A DNA stretch of 21,413 nt. Origin: an uncultured Nitrospira sp. (GTDB taxonomy: Bacteria > Nitrospirota > Nitrospiria > Nitrospirales > UBA8639). Position 1 is the stretch's first letter. Each line of letters opens with the position of its first letter. The DNA lies in assembly GCA_902500695.1 (NCBI GenBank), contig CABVRQ010000030.1, forward strand, positions 1 through 21,413. The letters are read 5' to 3'. A program made the translations under genes and the position numbers. A model generated the notes under the pieces. It was given only the letters and a program-made list of their open reading frames with translations, did not search any database and had not been told where the DNA came from. Below, piece by piece: positions 7,835 through 15,226 of this stretch.

Positions 7835-7960
7835 GTGAAAAAGAAACTTTATAACTTCATGGGTTGGGTTTCGTTAATCGTGGGTGCAGTCTTGTTTATC
7901 ATTCCTGGATTGCCGGGAACACCGATTCTGCTCCTTTCCAAATACTTCTTCTCTATCTAA
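7835..7960 (+). CDS. Short membrane protein, PGPGW/DUF454-like, probably truncated
   Basis: A 41-residue product from a GTG start with AAGGAG 8 bases upstream. A longer in-frame version from 7703 has no ribosome site and is less likely. After a Lys-rich start comes a single hydrophobic stretch with GWVSLIVG and PGLPGTPILLL. This resembles the core of small PGPGW- or DUF454-type membrane proteins, which are usually two to three times longer and carry a second helix. Here the frame ends at once after LSKYFFSI. It is either a naturally short relative or the surviving 5' part of a broken gene. Confidence 0.5.
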   Translation: MKKKLYNFMGWVSLIVGAVLFIIPGLPGTPILLLSKYFFSI

Positions 7961-8034
7961 AGTGGAAGAAAGCAGGATTTTGCCTCTGAAAAGCAAAAGA
8001 CGGTTCAACCATACGAATTGAAAGGAGGTATGCT

Positions 8035-8115
8035 ATGTCCTTTCTGTCTGAAATTCTCGCGTCATTCTTGGGAGTGCTGGCGGCTTTTTTGGTTTTCGGC
8101 GCCTTAGCCGTTTAG
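8035..8115 (+). CDS. 26-residue hydrophobic membrane peptide
   Basis: A very short frame with an almost perfect ribosome site (AAAGGAGGT, 5 bases before ATG). It encodes 26 residues with a single membrane helix and one acidic residue (Glu6). It ends 37 bases before a strong terminator, so it is the last gene of a transcript. The match of ribosome site, start, hydrophobic content and terminator argues for real translation. No family is recognised. It could be a small regulatory membrane protein or the hydrophobic peptide of a type I toxin-like unit, though no antisense RNA gene was identified. Confidence 0.5.
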   Translation: MSFLSEILASFLGVLAAFLVFGALAV

Positions 8116-8152
8116 GACTTTTAGGTAAATTCCCAAGGATCGGAAAAATCTC

Positions 8153-8187
8153 GAGCCCCATGCAAAAGCATGGGGCTCTTTTTTTTT
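8153..8187 (+). terminator. Strong rho-independent terminator
   Basis: A perfect 11-base-pair stem GAGCCCCATGC / GCATGGGGCTC with an AAAA loop (8153-8178), followed by nine T residues (8179-8187). It ends the + strand transcript of the small membrane protein genes. Confidence 0.93.
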
Positions 8188-8271
8188 GGATTCCAAGAAC
8201 CTGTTGTGAGTAAAACAGGCTAGAAATGAGGAAGACTCAGTTACTCCTCAAAGAAAAAATTTCATGAGGGG

Positions 8272-8690
8272 CTAAAAGAGTGTGATGAGTTCAAAGCCCA
8301 GGGTTTCCTGATGATTGTCCGATCTATTCCCAACCTGGAAGGTATTGTTATTGGACTTAACATAGCGAAACCCTGGTCTGGGCATCAGGAAATGGATTTG
8401 TTGAAATTGCGGAGTGGCAGTGGTTTTCCAGAAGAATTGAGCGACCGGTGGAGCTGACGTGTTGGCTGTGGCACCAATGCAGACCTTCGATTTTAAGGAG
8501 TCGACGACTCAGGAACAGGAGCCAAAGCCTCCCGCATCCTCAAACAGTTCGGCTCGCATGCGGACGCTCCATTCCAGAGTAAACTCATAGGTGGCATACC
8601 CCGCCACACCGAAAAGATACCAATTTTCCAAACGGCATCATGACTGGGATTTAAATTTTTGAACAAAGAGCCAATCATTCCAGGTTCGAT
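8272..8690 (-). pseudogene. Decayed C-terminal part of an outer-membrane beta-barrel porin (OmpL-like/BBP2 type)
   Basis: On the minus strand one frame reads GVAGYATYEFTLEW, SVRMRAELFEDAGGF (about 8620-8515), meets TGA at 8509-8511, and continues in the same frame through PPVAQFFWKTTATPQFQQ to a final GFELITLF before TAG at 8272. Alternating aromatic strands, the RxELFxDAGG turn and a terminal Phe are typical of outer-membrane barrels. Further upstream the likely continuation (NLNPSHDAVW) is in another frame, implying a frameshift near 8630. No start codon or N-terminal part is present, and the remnant runs into the end of the fluoride channel gene at 8675. The family is inferred from pattern, not a search. 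Confidence 0.5.
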
Positions 8691-9073
8691 CCTCTCAGTA
8701 ATGCTCCGAGCCAGAGACCGAGTTGGACCAATGCGAGTCCAGCCATAAGGCTGACGACCAGGTAGGTTATTCCGATCCAAAGCTGATGTTGCTCCAGGAC
8801 CAGGAGCACCAATGTACCCCAAATGAGAGTGCTGAAGGTGGACATCCCACCCATCATACCCGTGTTAAAGAACAATTGAGCCTTTCTCTCGATTGGACCG
8901 TTTTTTCCAGTGAGTGCCGTGACGAGTCCAATAAAAAAAGCCGCGGTCAGATTTGCCACAAGTATGGCCGTAGGGAAATGGTTATGGAAATTCACCCCCG
9001 CGAACACCATCGTTTCCCGCATCGCTGCCCCGATGGCTCCTCCCAAAAAAACCAGGATCATTTGGTTAAGCAT
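8675..9073 (-). CDS. crcB: Fluoride channel subunit, FluC/CrcB family (second of pair)
   Basis: A 132-residue protein with four hydrophobic helices, the usual size for FluC. Family marks are GGAIGAAMR (11-19), the pore Asn41 in VANLTAAFFIG, and GGMSTFST (75-82) with the Phe/Ser residues lining the fluoride path. FluC proteins form antiparallel dimers that let F- leave the cytoplasm. Here two non-identical genes stand in tandem, 15 bases apart, which suggests a heterodimeric channel. The pair continues the urease operon on the same strand. The 3' end touches the decayed porin remnant. Confidence 0.9.
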   Translation of the reverse strand: MLNQMILVFLGGAIGAAMRETMVFAGVNFHNHFPTAILVANLTAAFFIGLVTALTGKNGPIERKAQLFFNTGMMGGMSTFSTLIWGTLVLLVLEQHQLWIGITYLVVSLMAGLALVQLGLWLGALLRGSNLE

Positions 9074-9088
9074 GGAAGCCGGGATTCC

Positions 9089-9478
9089 TTATACCATTCC
9101 GGACGCAAGGGCTGCCCCAAGCAGGGCGGCGACGAACGCCAGGGCAATGGTCCCGAACAAATATATGAGGGCGAGGGAGGCCTTTTGGGAGTGAATGAGC
9201 TTGGTCGTATCAAGGGCCAGGGCGCTGAAGGTCGTATATCCTGCAAGGACTCCCGTCAGGACGAAGGTGTTAAACGGATGTCCGAAGCGTTCCGTCCAGC
9301 CAAAGTCCAGAAAGACCGCAAAAAACGCTATAAGAAACGCTCCCGAGGTGTTGAGCAGGAAAGTCGCCAGGGGAAACGTCCCACCGTACCATTTGCCTAT
9401 GGCCACACCAACCAACCAACGCGCAAGCGAACCGATTCCTCCTCCAAGAGAAGCCAACATGAGGTCCAATCCACGCAT
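9089..9478 (-). CDS. crcB: Fluoride channel subunit, FluC/CrcB family (first of pair)
   Basis: A 129-residue, four-helix membrane protein. The landmarks are LGGGIGSLARW (11-21), Asn43 in LLNTSGAFL, and GVLAGYTTFSA (76-86), equivalent to the GGxSTFST motif of FluC. It starts 44 bases after ureD with no strong ribosome site and no visible promoter or fluoride riboswitch, so expression with the urease genes is likely. It differs clearly from its neighbour, in keeping with an obligate two-gene FluC channel. Function is firm from the family; the reason for linkage to urease is inferred. Confidence 0.9.
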   Translation of the reverse strand: MRGLDLMLASLGGGIGSLARWLVGVAIGKWYGGTFPLATFLLNTSGAFLIAFFAVFLDFGWTERFGHPFNTFVLTGVLAGYTTFSALALDTTKLIHSQKASLALIYLFGTIALAFVAALLGAALASGMV

Positions 9479-9522
9479 GCGTCAAAGCATTCTTTCAGCC
9501 GGGAGAGTTCGGAAATACCATT

Positions 9523-10431
9523 TCAATGCCAGGGAAATTTCGGAGGAACGGCGAAGCCGGTGACCTGGGGCCGCACCAATGACCAGAATTCTCGCACTTT
9601 CGCGCGTACGGTGCTCGACTCCTTGCCGATCACCTTGTAGATCAGGCCGGCATCATTGGGCAACCGGCTCACACCCGCAGCCCACCCCTCCTCGCGGTTC
9701 CAGGCTGCGGCCACCCGTCCCTGGATCGCCTCCGCATGCTCGCGAGGGGTCAGAAGTATCACGTTGCCAAAGACGGTGGAATCTCCCATGACGCCCAATC
9801 GAGACGGTTCCAAGCGGCCCGGCTCAATGAGGAATTTCTCAACGAACAGCTTCGTCCCGTCCGGTCGCTCTGCAGCAACCGTGGAGGAGAACAAGTCAAA
9901 TTGGAATAGTTCGCCGTCGCCATAAAACTGGCGTCCTCCCATCAGGATCTCGGAGTAAAGCAGAGTGGCTGTTGAGGCAATCCGGATTCTGGTACGGGTA
10001 TGGAACCGAGAATGTCGAAACGGGATGACCATTTCAGGGAGATATTCTAGATACGCCCCTTCCTCCAATGAAATCTCCTGCGTCTGCCCCGCGTAGTTCG
10101 CGTCCATCTCATGAATCTTGGTGGCCGCCTGGGACGTGATGTGTCCGCAGGCATCCGGCCCGGCCGCAAACTCCATCGTGTAGCGATCCCCCTGGAGGAT
10201 ACCCCCGGAGTTGGTGATGATGAACACCACCGGCAGATCGGGCATGCCCTCATCACAGTAAAGGGCCTTCTGCACCAGAAGCGGAGCCCTTCGGTCCGAG
10301 AACGCCAGGATCGAGCGATCACGCCGGGCCTCGAAGCGCAGACGCAAGAGCGCATCCTTGCCCAATGCGCCACTTGGTAATTGCTTCGGCTCGTCCTGAT
10401 ACGGAGCGAGTTCCGGGGCAAACACCCTCAT
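9523..10431 (-). CDS. ureD: Urease accessory protein UreD (UreH-type scaffold)
   Basis: The 302-residue protein shows the UreD pattern: NSGGILQGDRYTMEF (about 74-88), then SQAATKIHEMD, LEYLPEMVIPFRHSRF, YSEILMGGRQFYGDGE, and a C-terminal region ending in FWSLVRP. UreD binds apo-urease and, with UreF and UreG, forms the complex that channels Ni2+ and CO2 to the active site. It is cytoplasmic. Its ATG overlaps the ureG stop (ATGA), so the two are translationally coupled. Placed last of the urease genes, it is followed by the two fluoride channel genes. Confidence 0.95.
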   Translation of the reverse strand: MRVFAPELAPYQDEPKQLPSGALGKDALLRLRFEARRDRSILAFSDRRAPLLVQKALYCDEGMPDLPVVFIITNSGGILQGDRYTMEFAAGPDACGHITSQAATKIHEMDANYAGQTQEISLEEGAYLEYLPEMVIPFRHSRFHTRTRIRIASTATLLYSEILMGGRQFYGDGELFQFDLFSSTVAAERPDGTKLFVEKFLIEPGRLEPSRLGVMGDSTVFGNVILLTPREHAEAIQGRVAAAWNREEGWAAGVSRLPNDAGLIYKVIGKESSTVRAKVREFWSLVRPQVTGFAVPPKFPWH

Positions 10432-11066
10432 ACCTTCGGTTCCACGAGATTCAGGTCGAACAAAGCATTTTCCTTGATCAGCTCGACCAACTGGTCGATT
10501 CCCTCCCCGGTTTTGCAGTTGGTAAACACAAATGGCCGGTCCCCCCGCATCAGGCGGGAATCATGATCCATGACGTCGAGGCTTGCTCCAACGTACGGAG
10601 CCAGATCCGTTTTGTTAATCACCAGGATGTCTGACTTCGTGATCCCCGGTCCATTCTTGCGCGGAATTTTGTCCCCGGCGGCGACGTCAATCACATAGAT
10701 GAAATAATCGACCAAGGCAGGGCTGAAGGTCAGGGTCAGATTGTCACCACCACTCTCGATCAGGACCACATCGGTTTCGGGGAACCGTGCTTCCATATCC
10801 TCGACGGCAGCAATGTTCATGCTCGGATCTTCGCGAACCGCCGTATGCGGGCACGATCCGGTTTCGACACCCAGGATACGATCCTCTAACAGGATACCTT
10901 TCAATGTGCGTTGGACGTGCTTGGCATCTTCGGTGGTCACAATGTCATTGGTGATAATCAGAATCCGCCCTCCCATGTCCATCAGTTTCGGCGTGATCGC
11001 CTCGACAATGGCCGTTTTGCCGGATCCGACAGGGCCACCGATTCCTATGCGTGTGATTTTCTTCAT
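10428..11066 (-). CDS. ureG: Urease accessory GTPase UreG
   Basis: A 212-residue SIMIBI-class GTPase that delivers Ni2+ during urease maturation. The P-loop GGPVGSGKT is at residues 10-18. NDIVTTEDA (40-48) and the nickel-binding CPH motif (Cys72-Pro-His74) follow, then ESGGDNL and the guanine-specificity motif NKTD. The length is standard. It starts 18 bases after ureF, with GGAGAACC upstream of the ATG, and overlaps ureD by four bases. Confidence 0.97.
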   Translation of the reverse strand: MKKITRIGIGGPVGSGKTAIVEAITPKLMDMGGRILIITNDIVTTEDAKHVQRTLKGILLEDRILGVETGSCPHTAVREDPSMNIAAVEDMEARFPETDVVLIESGGDNLTLTFSPALVDYFIYVIDVAAGDKIPRKNGPGITKSDILVINKTDLAPYVGASLDVMDHDSRLMRGDRPFVFTNCKTGEGIDQLVELIKENALFDLNLVEPKV

Positions 11067-11084
11067 GCTGGTTCTCCTTACCCA

Positions 11085-11774
11085 TCAATTCATAAACATG
11101 CGTACCTTCGCCTGCACATGCGAGGATGCCAGAATATCGATCACCGGCGCGAAGGTTGCCATGTCCTCAAGCGAGCTGGCGGCAATTCGTTGGTAGGCAG
11201 CCTCTGCATCGGAATTAATCTCGAATAGCACAGCCTGGGCATCCAGGTAATGCAGCTTCATGAGGCGCAGCGATGCAGCAAGCATCATACTGGCCAGACC
11301 ATACTGGTGCACCGCGAAGGCGTCCTGCTCCGAAAGCCCAAGCGAGGCAAAAACCAGCCCCTGGCCAATCGGGTAACACCCTGGCGTCTCATGCGCCGTA
11401 ATCCGGCACAGCCACGCACTGGCAATAGTAGGCCCCACTACGCGATCAGCCATCTCCGCCAGCTTGCGGCCCATGCGCACGCTCATCGTTCGTATCTCCT
11501 CGTTCAGCTTGCGATTGAAGACCGCATGGTCCGCCTCGTCGATCCGGCCATTGTCGCCCGCACGGGCTGCGCGGAAGGCGGCAAGCACCGCGATGCCGTC
11601 CGAAGTCGCGGCCTGCTCGACGGCAACCCGCACAAACTGTCGAAGCGACGCGAGGTCGTGCACCACCCCAAGTTCGACTGCTGACTCCAATCCGTTTGAG
11701 AACGTAAATGACCCGACCGGCAGCACCGAATCGCCGAACTGTAGGACACGCATCAGCTCGGGGATGGTCAGCAT
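11085..11774 (-). CDS. ureF: Urease accessory protein UreF
   Basis: A 229-residue, mostly helical protein. The UreF N-terminal signature is clear: LQFGDSVLPVGSFTFSNGLE (about 11-30), followed by a long helical bundle. UreF bridges UreD and UreG and gates GTP hydrolysis during nickel insertion. It lies 45 bases after ureE and 18 bases before ureG in the same direction. The length is in the normal range and no key region is missing. Confidence 0.95.
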   Translation of the reverse strand: MLTIPELMRVLQFGDSVLPVGSFTFSNGLESAVELGVVHDLASLRQFVRVAVEQAATSDGIAVLAAFRAARAGDNGRIDEADHAVFNRKLNEEIRTMSVRMGRKLAEMADRVVGPTIASAWLCRITAHETPGCYPIGQGLVFASLGLSEQDAFAVHQYGLASMMLAASLRLMKLHYLDAQAVLFEINSDAEAAYQRIAASSLEDMATFAPVIDILASSHVQAKVRMFMN

Positions 11775-11819
11775 GATCGTTTTCCTAAAGAATGGTCGCG
11801 TGTGGACGTCGTTCGTCGT

Positions 11820-12425
11820 CTAGGTGTGCGGATGGGAGTGATCGTCATGGTGATTCAGGGCAGGCGAGTGCTCATGCACATGAGAGTGAGGCGTTGAATT
11901 GGCTCCCCCGAACAGCCGCCGGGACTCGTGTGGAGCGAGGTAGGGAATGACCGAGGCACCCGGCGAAAATTCGTAGGTGATCTCCTCGAACGCGTGGGTT
12001 TTCATCACTGAAGCCATGACTTGGCGATCTACGGTCAGGGGCACGTAGACCGTCGTTCCCTTAACCACCGCCGGCCAATGTTGATTGCCCAGCGCATGTC
12101 CGAGTTCGAGGCAAATGTGCGCGAGGAAATCCTGCGTCTTCGAGAGCAACCCGTCCAGCCGGATCACCATCACATCCTGGAGTTGAATGCGGGCAATGAT
12201 TGCCTCACGTGTGCGGTCATCCCAGAATAGAATGTCTCCATCGTGCAAGTGAGTATTCCGCTCCAGCGACACAGCCAGCTCGACTCCTTCGTCCGATTTC
12301 AGGCGGAACCGGGTTTTCTGCGCCTGCCATTGGTCCAGGTTCATCACGTCAACATGCGCGCCATCGAGTTTGGCCTTCCAGTCCGCATCGTTAACATTGC
12401 CTAGCACCGATTCAACCATAATCAT
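11820..12425 (-). CDS. ureE: Urease nickel metallochaperone UreE with His-rich tail
   Basis: The 201-residue protein has an N-terminal peptide-binding-like half (RFRLKSDEGVELAVSL, LHDGDIL) and a C-terminal metal-binding half with CLELGHALGNQHWP, the usual interface His region. The last 25 residues hold nine histidines, a nickel-storage tail like that of Klebsiella UreE. UreE hands Ni2+ to UreG. Compared with tail-less UreE proteins of about 150 residues it is long, owing to the tail and an N-terminal extension. The start region has two nearby ATGs (12425 and 12419). It is separated from ureC by 122 bases containing a large hairpin. Confidence 0.95.
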   Translation of the reverse strand: MIMVESVLGNVNDADWKAKLDGAHVDVMNLDQWQAQKTRFRLKSDEGVELAVSLERNTHLHDGDILFWDDRTREAIIARIQLQDVMVIRLDGLLSKTQDFLAHICLELGHALGNQHWPAVVKGTTVYVPLTVDRQVMASVMKTHAFEEITYEFSPGASVIPYLAPHESRRLFGGANSTPHSHVHEHSPALNHHDDHSHPHT

Positions 12426-12479
12426 TGTTTTTTCCCCAATCGCTCATCCTTGTTCTCGGGCCTATGAACCTTCTTGAAA

Positions 12480-12535
12480 ATTCCTGGAGCCCGGAAACCA
12501 GTCAGACGAAACCGACTGGTGCCGGACGCAGGAAT
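12480..12535 (-). promoter_or_regulatory. Long intercistronic hairpin between ureC and ureE
   Basis: Three nested inverted repeats share one centre: ATTCCTG (12480-12486) with CAGGAAT (12529-12535), CCGG (12491-12494) with CCGG (12522-12525), and CCAGTC (12498-12503) with GACTGG (12514-12519). The loop is ten bases. No T-run follows on the minus strand, so it is unlikely to be a simple terminator. An mRNA processing, stability or partial read-through role is inferred. Confidence 0.6.
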
Positions 12536-12547
12536 CATTGATACCAA

Positions 12548-14266
12548 TCAACTGAAGAAGTACAACTGGTTGAGGGAGATTGTTTTCGGCGGCGTAACGG
12601 TGGCATGTACGCCGTCAACCATCACGGCAAAGGTCTGCGGGTTCACCTCGATCTTTGGCAAATAATCGTTGCGGACCATGTGTTTCTTGGTCAGGACCCT
12701 GGTCTGTCTGACCGGCTCGACCATACGGCCCAACCCGTACTTCTCCTTGACGTTTCTGTCGTGAGCAACCTGGGACACAAACGTCATGCAGGTACTCTGC
12801 AGCGTCGAGCCCATGGCCCCGAACATGGGGCGGTACATCATTGGCTGCGGTGTCGGCAGCGAGGCGTTCGGATCCCCCATGTTGGCCCACACCACAAAAC
12901 CACCCTTGAGCACCAACTTGGGCTTCGCGCCGAAGAATGCCGGTTCCCAGAGAACCAGATCGGCCAGCTTGCCGGGTTCGACCGATCCCAACTGGTGGAA
13001 GATCCCCGCAGCGATGCAAGGAGCCGCCGTCACCTTTGACAAATAGCGCAACACCCGGAAGTTGTCGTTGCCCGGGGCGTCCTCGGGAAGCTTGCCGCGT
13101 GCCTGTTTCATGGCGTCGGCCGTTTGGAACGCCCGCAGGAAATTCTCTCCAATGCGGCCCATGGCCTGCGAGTCGCTGCCGATCATCGAGATTGCCCCCA
13201 TGTCGTGCAGCACGCTCTCGGCCACGATCGTCTCGGCACGCACCCGGCTCTCGGCAAAGGCCACGTCCGAGGGAATCTTTGGATTCAAATTATGGCAAAC
13301 CATGATCATGTCGAAGAGTTCTGCCACCGAGTTCACACCGCAGGGCAACGTCGGATTGGTCGAGCTCGGCAGCACGTTCGGCTGGCCGACGACCTTCAAG
13401 AGGTCAGGCGCATGGCCGCCTCCGGCCCCCTCAGAGTGGTACGTGTGGATCGTTCGCCCGTCGAAGGCTGCGATTGAGTCCTCGACAAATCCCCCCTCAT
13501 TGAGCGTGTCCGTATGCACGGCCACGCTGACGTCGTATTCCTCGGCCACCGACAGAGCAGACCGGATGGCGGCAGGTGTCGTGCCGTAGTCTTCATGAAT
13601 TTTGAAACCAGTGGCTCCGGCTTCTAACTGCTCAACCAGCGGTGCCTTGCCGGTACAATTGCCCTTGCCATAGAAGCCCACGTTCACCGGCAATCCCTCA
13701 ACTGAGCGGAGCATCATCTCCATATTCCACGGACCATTGGTCGTCGTCACGCCATTAGTCCCGTCAGTGGGGCCAATACCGCCGCCCCAGAGAGTGGTGA
13801 TGCCATTCGAGAGCCCGTGCCAAATCTGTTGCGGGCAAATAAAATGGATGTGCGTGTCCATACCGGCTGCGGTCAGGATGAGATGCTCTCCGGTGATCGC
13901 GTCCGTCGAGGTGCCGGTGGTCAGTCCCGGAGTGACCCCGTCCATGGTCGAAGGATTGCCGGCCTTCCCGACGCCGACGATCCGCCCGTTACGGACACCG
14001 ACGTCCGCCTTAATCACGCCCAAAATCGGATCCAGGATGGTCACGTTGGTGATGACGAGGTCGAGACAGCCGGCAGCCTGGGTTATTTGATTGTCAGACC
14101 CCATTCCATCACGGAGAGTCTTCCCGCCGCCGGTGACCAACTCATCGCCATAGACACGCAGATCTTTTTCGATCTCGACATAGAGATCCGTATTGCCCAA
14201 TCGAATTTTGTCGCCGACAGTTGGCCCATACAGGTCGGCATATTGTTTGCGTGATATCTTAGACAT
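12548..14266 (-). CDS. ureC: Urease alpha (catalytic) subunit UreC
   Basis: A 572-residue amidohydrolase that hydrolyses urea to ammonia and carbamate at a dinuclear nickel centre. The full metal set is visible: His139 and His141 (DTHIHF), the carbamylated Lys222 (GATGFKIHEDYG), His251 and His277, and Asp365 (IGSDSQAMG). The mobile-flap Cys324-His325 pair is also present. The N-terminal YADLYGPTVGDKIRLGNTDL block is standard. ATG 14266 is preceded by GGAG, and the gene follows ureB by 29 bases. Nothing is missing or broken; an active enzyme is expected. Confidence 0.98.
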   Translation of the reverse strand: MSKISRKQYADLYGPTVGDKIRLGNTDLYVEIEKDLRVYGDELVTGGGKTLRDGMGSDNQITQAAGCLDLVITNVTILDPILGVIKADVGVRNGRIVGVGKAGNPSTMDGVTPGLTTGTSTDAITGEHLILTAAGMDTHIHFICPQQIWHGLSNGITTLWGGGIGPTDGTNGVTTTNGPWNMEMMLRSVEGLPVNVGFYGKGNCTGKAPLVEQLEAGATGFKIHEDYGTTPAAIRSALSVAEEYDVSVAVHTDTLNEGGFVEDSIAAFDGRTIHTYHSEGAGGGHAPDLLKVVGQPNVLPSSTNPTLPCGVNSVAELFDMIMVCHNLNPKIPSDVAFAESRVRAETIVAESVLHDMGAISMIGSDSQAMGRIGENFLRAFQTADAMKQARGKLPEDAPGNDNFRVLRYLSKVTAAPCIAAGIFHQLGSVEPGKLADLVLWEPAFFGAKPKLVLKGGFVVWANMGDPNASLPTPQPMMYRPMFGAMGSTLQSTCMTFVSQVAHDRNVKEKYGLGRMVEPVRQTRVLTKKHMVRNDYLPKIEVNPQTFAVMVDGVHATVTPPKTISLNQLYFFS

Positions 14267-14295
14267 CGCAGAGACTCCTTTTTTGTCGGTGTTGG

Positions 14296-14781
14296 TCAGG
14301 ATTTGGTTGACTTGAATCCACGTTCCTTGATCCGCCGCATGGCCTCGTCATAGTTGGGACGGTAGTCGGGTGTTGGCCCGTCGCCCGTCCAGCCATCCAC
14401 CAGGTTGTTGAAGCCGACGCAGAATTGTTTGCCGCCCATGGGGACCAGAGTCACCTCCTTCTCGTCGCCAGGCTCAAACCGGATGGCGGTCGTTGACGGA
14501 ATATCCAGCCGCAGACCAAATGCCTGCCCCCGATCAAACTGCAGGTACCGATTGGATTCGAAAAAGTGAAAATGGGAGCCGACCTGGATGGGCCGGTCGC
14601 CGGTGTTCCGTACTCTCAGAGTCGTCGTGGGCCGGCCGACGTTGATTTCAATATCCCCTTTAGCCAGAATCAGGCCTCCAACCGGAGCAGTATCCGTATC
14701 TTCGGATTGAGGGCCGGCATGCTTGTGCCGCATCCACTTCCCGACTCCAGGTTTTGGGGTATCCTTTTTTGACTGAGCCAT
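14296..14781 (-). CDS. ureB: Urease beta subunit UreB with N- and C-terminal extensions
   Basis: The 161-residue product starts at an ATG (14781) with GAGGAGG 6 bases upstream. A start ten codons earlier has no such site. The beta core (about 36-135) is clear: GDIEINVGRPTTTLRVRNTG, RPIQVGSHFHFFESN, LDIPSTTAIRFEPGDEKEVTLV. Usual bacterial UreB is about 100-110 residues. Here a 35-residue basic, His-containing leader precedes the core, and about 25 residues (after DGWTGDGPTPDY) follow it. The extensions may affect assembly of the UreABC trimer. It sits between ureA and ureC as a separate gene, not a fused one. Confidence 0.95.
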   Translation of the reverse strand: MAQSKKDTPKPGVGKWMRHKHAGPQSEDTDTAPVGGLILAKGDIEINVGRPTTTLRVRNTGDRPIQVGSHFHFFESNRYLQFDRGQAFGLRLDIPSTTAIRFEPGDEKEVTLVPMGGKQFCVGFNNLVDGWTGDGPTPDYRPNYDEAMRRIKERGFKSTKS

Positions 14782-14827
14782 GTTCGTCCTCCTCTTTGTC
14801 TCAGAATGCATTCAGAATAAATGGGGA

Positions 14828-15130
14828 TTACTTGATCGGATCATGAACCGTAATCAGTCTGGTGCCGTCGGTGAACACGGCCTCAAGTTGAACGAAAGGG
14901 ATCATCTCGGCTACTCCCTCCATAACGTCATCACGTGTCAGTACGCCCGCAGCCTCCGTCATCACCTCCTCGACCGTCTTCCCCTCGCGGGCCCCTTCGA
15001 GAGCCGTCGAGCAGATGAGCGCCATCGACTCCGGATGATTCAGCTTCAGGCCTTTGGTCTTCCGCCGTTGGGCAATATCGCCAAGTTGGTAAATCAAGAG
15101 TTTTTCCGTCTCACGAGGTGTTAGATGCAT
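14828..15130 (-). CDS. ureA: Urease gamma subunit UreA
   Basis: A 100-residue protein of standard length. It starts with the family hallmark MHLTPRETEKLLIY and contains RRKTKGLKLNHPES, GKTVEEVM and a C-terminal FTDGTRLITVHDPI. It packs with UreB and UreC in the (UreABC)3 enzyme. AGGAGAG lies 8 bases before the ATG. It is 96 bases downstream of the urea channel gene and 46 bases upstream of ureB. Confidence 0.97.
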   Translation of the reverse strand: MHLTPRETEKLLIYQLGDIAQRRKTKGLKLNHPESMALICSTALEGAREGKTVEEVMTEAAGVLTRDDVMEGVAEMIPFVQLEAVFTDGTRLITVHDPIK

Positions 15131-15226
15131 GACATGCTCTCCTCTTCAATAGTGAACGTGTGATGTAGATATCCGGCGCCCGCAGCCCACGAAACGATCC
15201 TCGCGAACCCCTTGTGCCTGTCGACC

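Noticed and set aside
8260..8456. Open + strand frame overlapping the porin remnant
   Set aside because: It has no start codon with a ribosome site, and the opposite strand gives a better barrel-like reading with a typical C-terminal Phe.
9479..9522. Fluoride riboswitch before the fluC pair
   Set aside because: Only 44 bases lie between ureD and the first fluC, too short for the known aptamer, and no matching core was seen.
8723..9640. A 305-codon open frame on the + strand
   Set aside because: It is opposite two clear FluC genes and the end of ureD. Its product is highly charged, low in hydrophobic residues and without a ribosome site, as expected for an antisense shadow.
12605..14254. Several long + strand frames opposite ureC
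   Set aside because: ureC is unmistakable on the minus strand; GC-rich third positions leave antisense frames open by chance.
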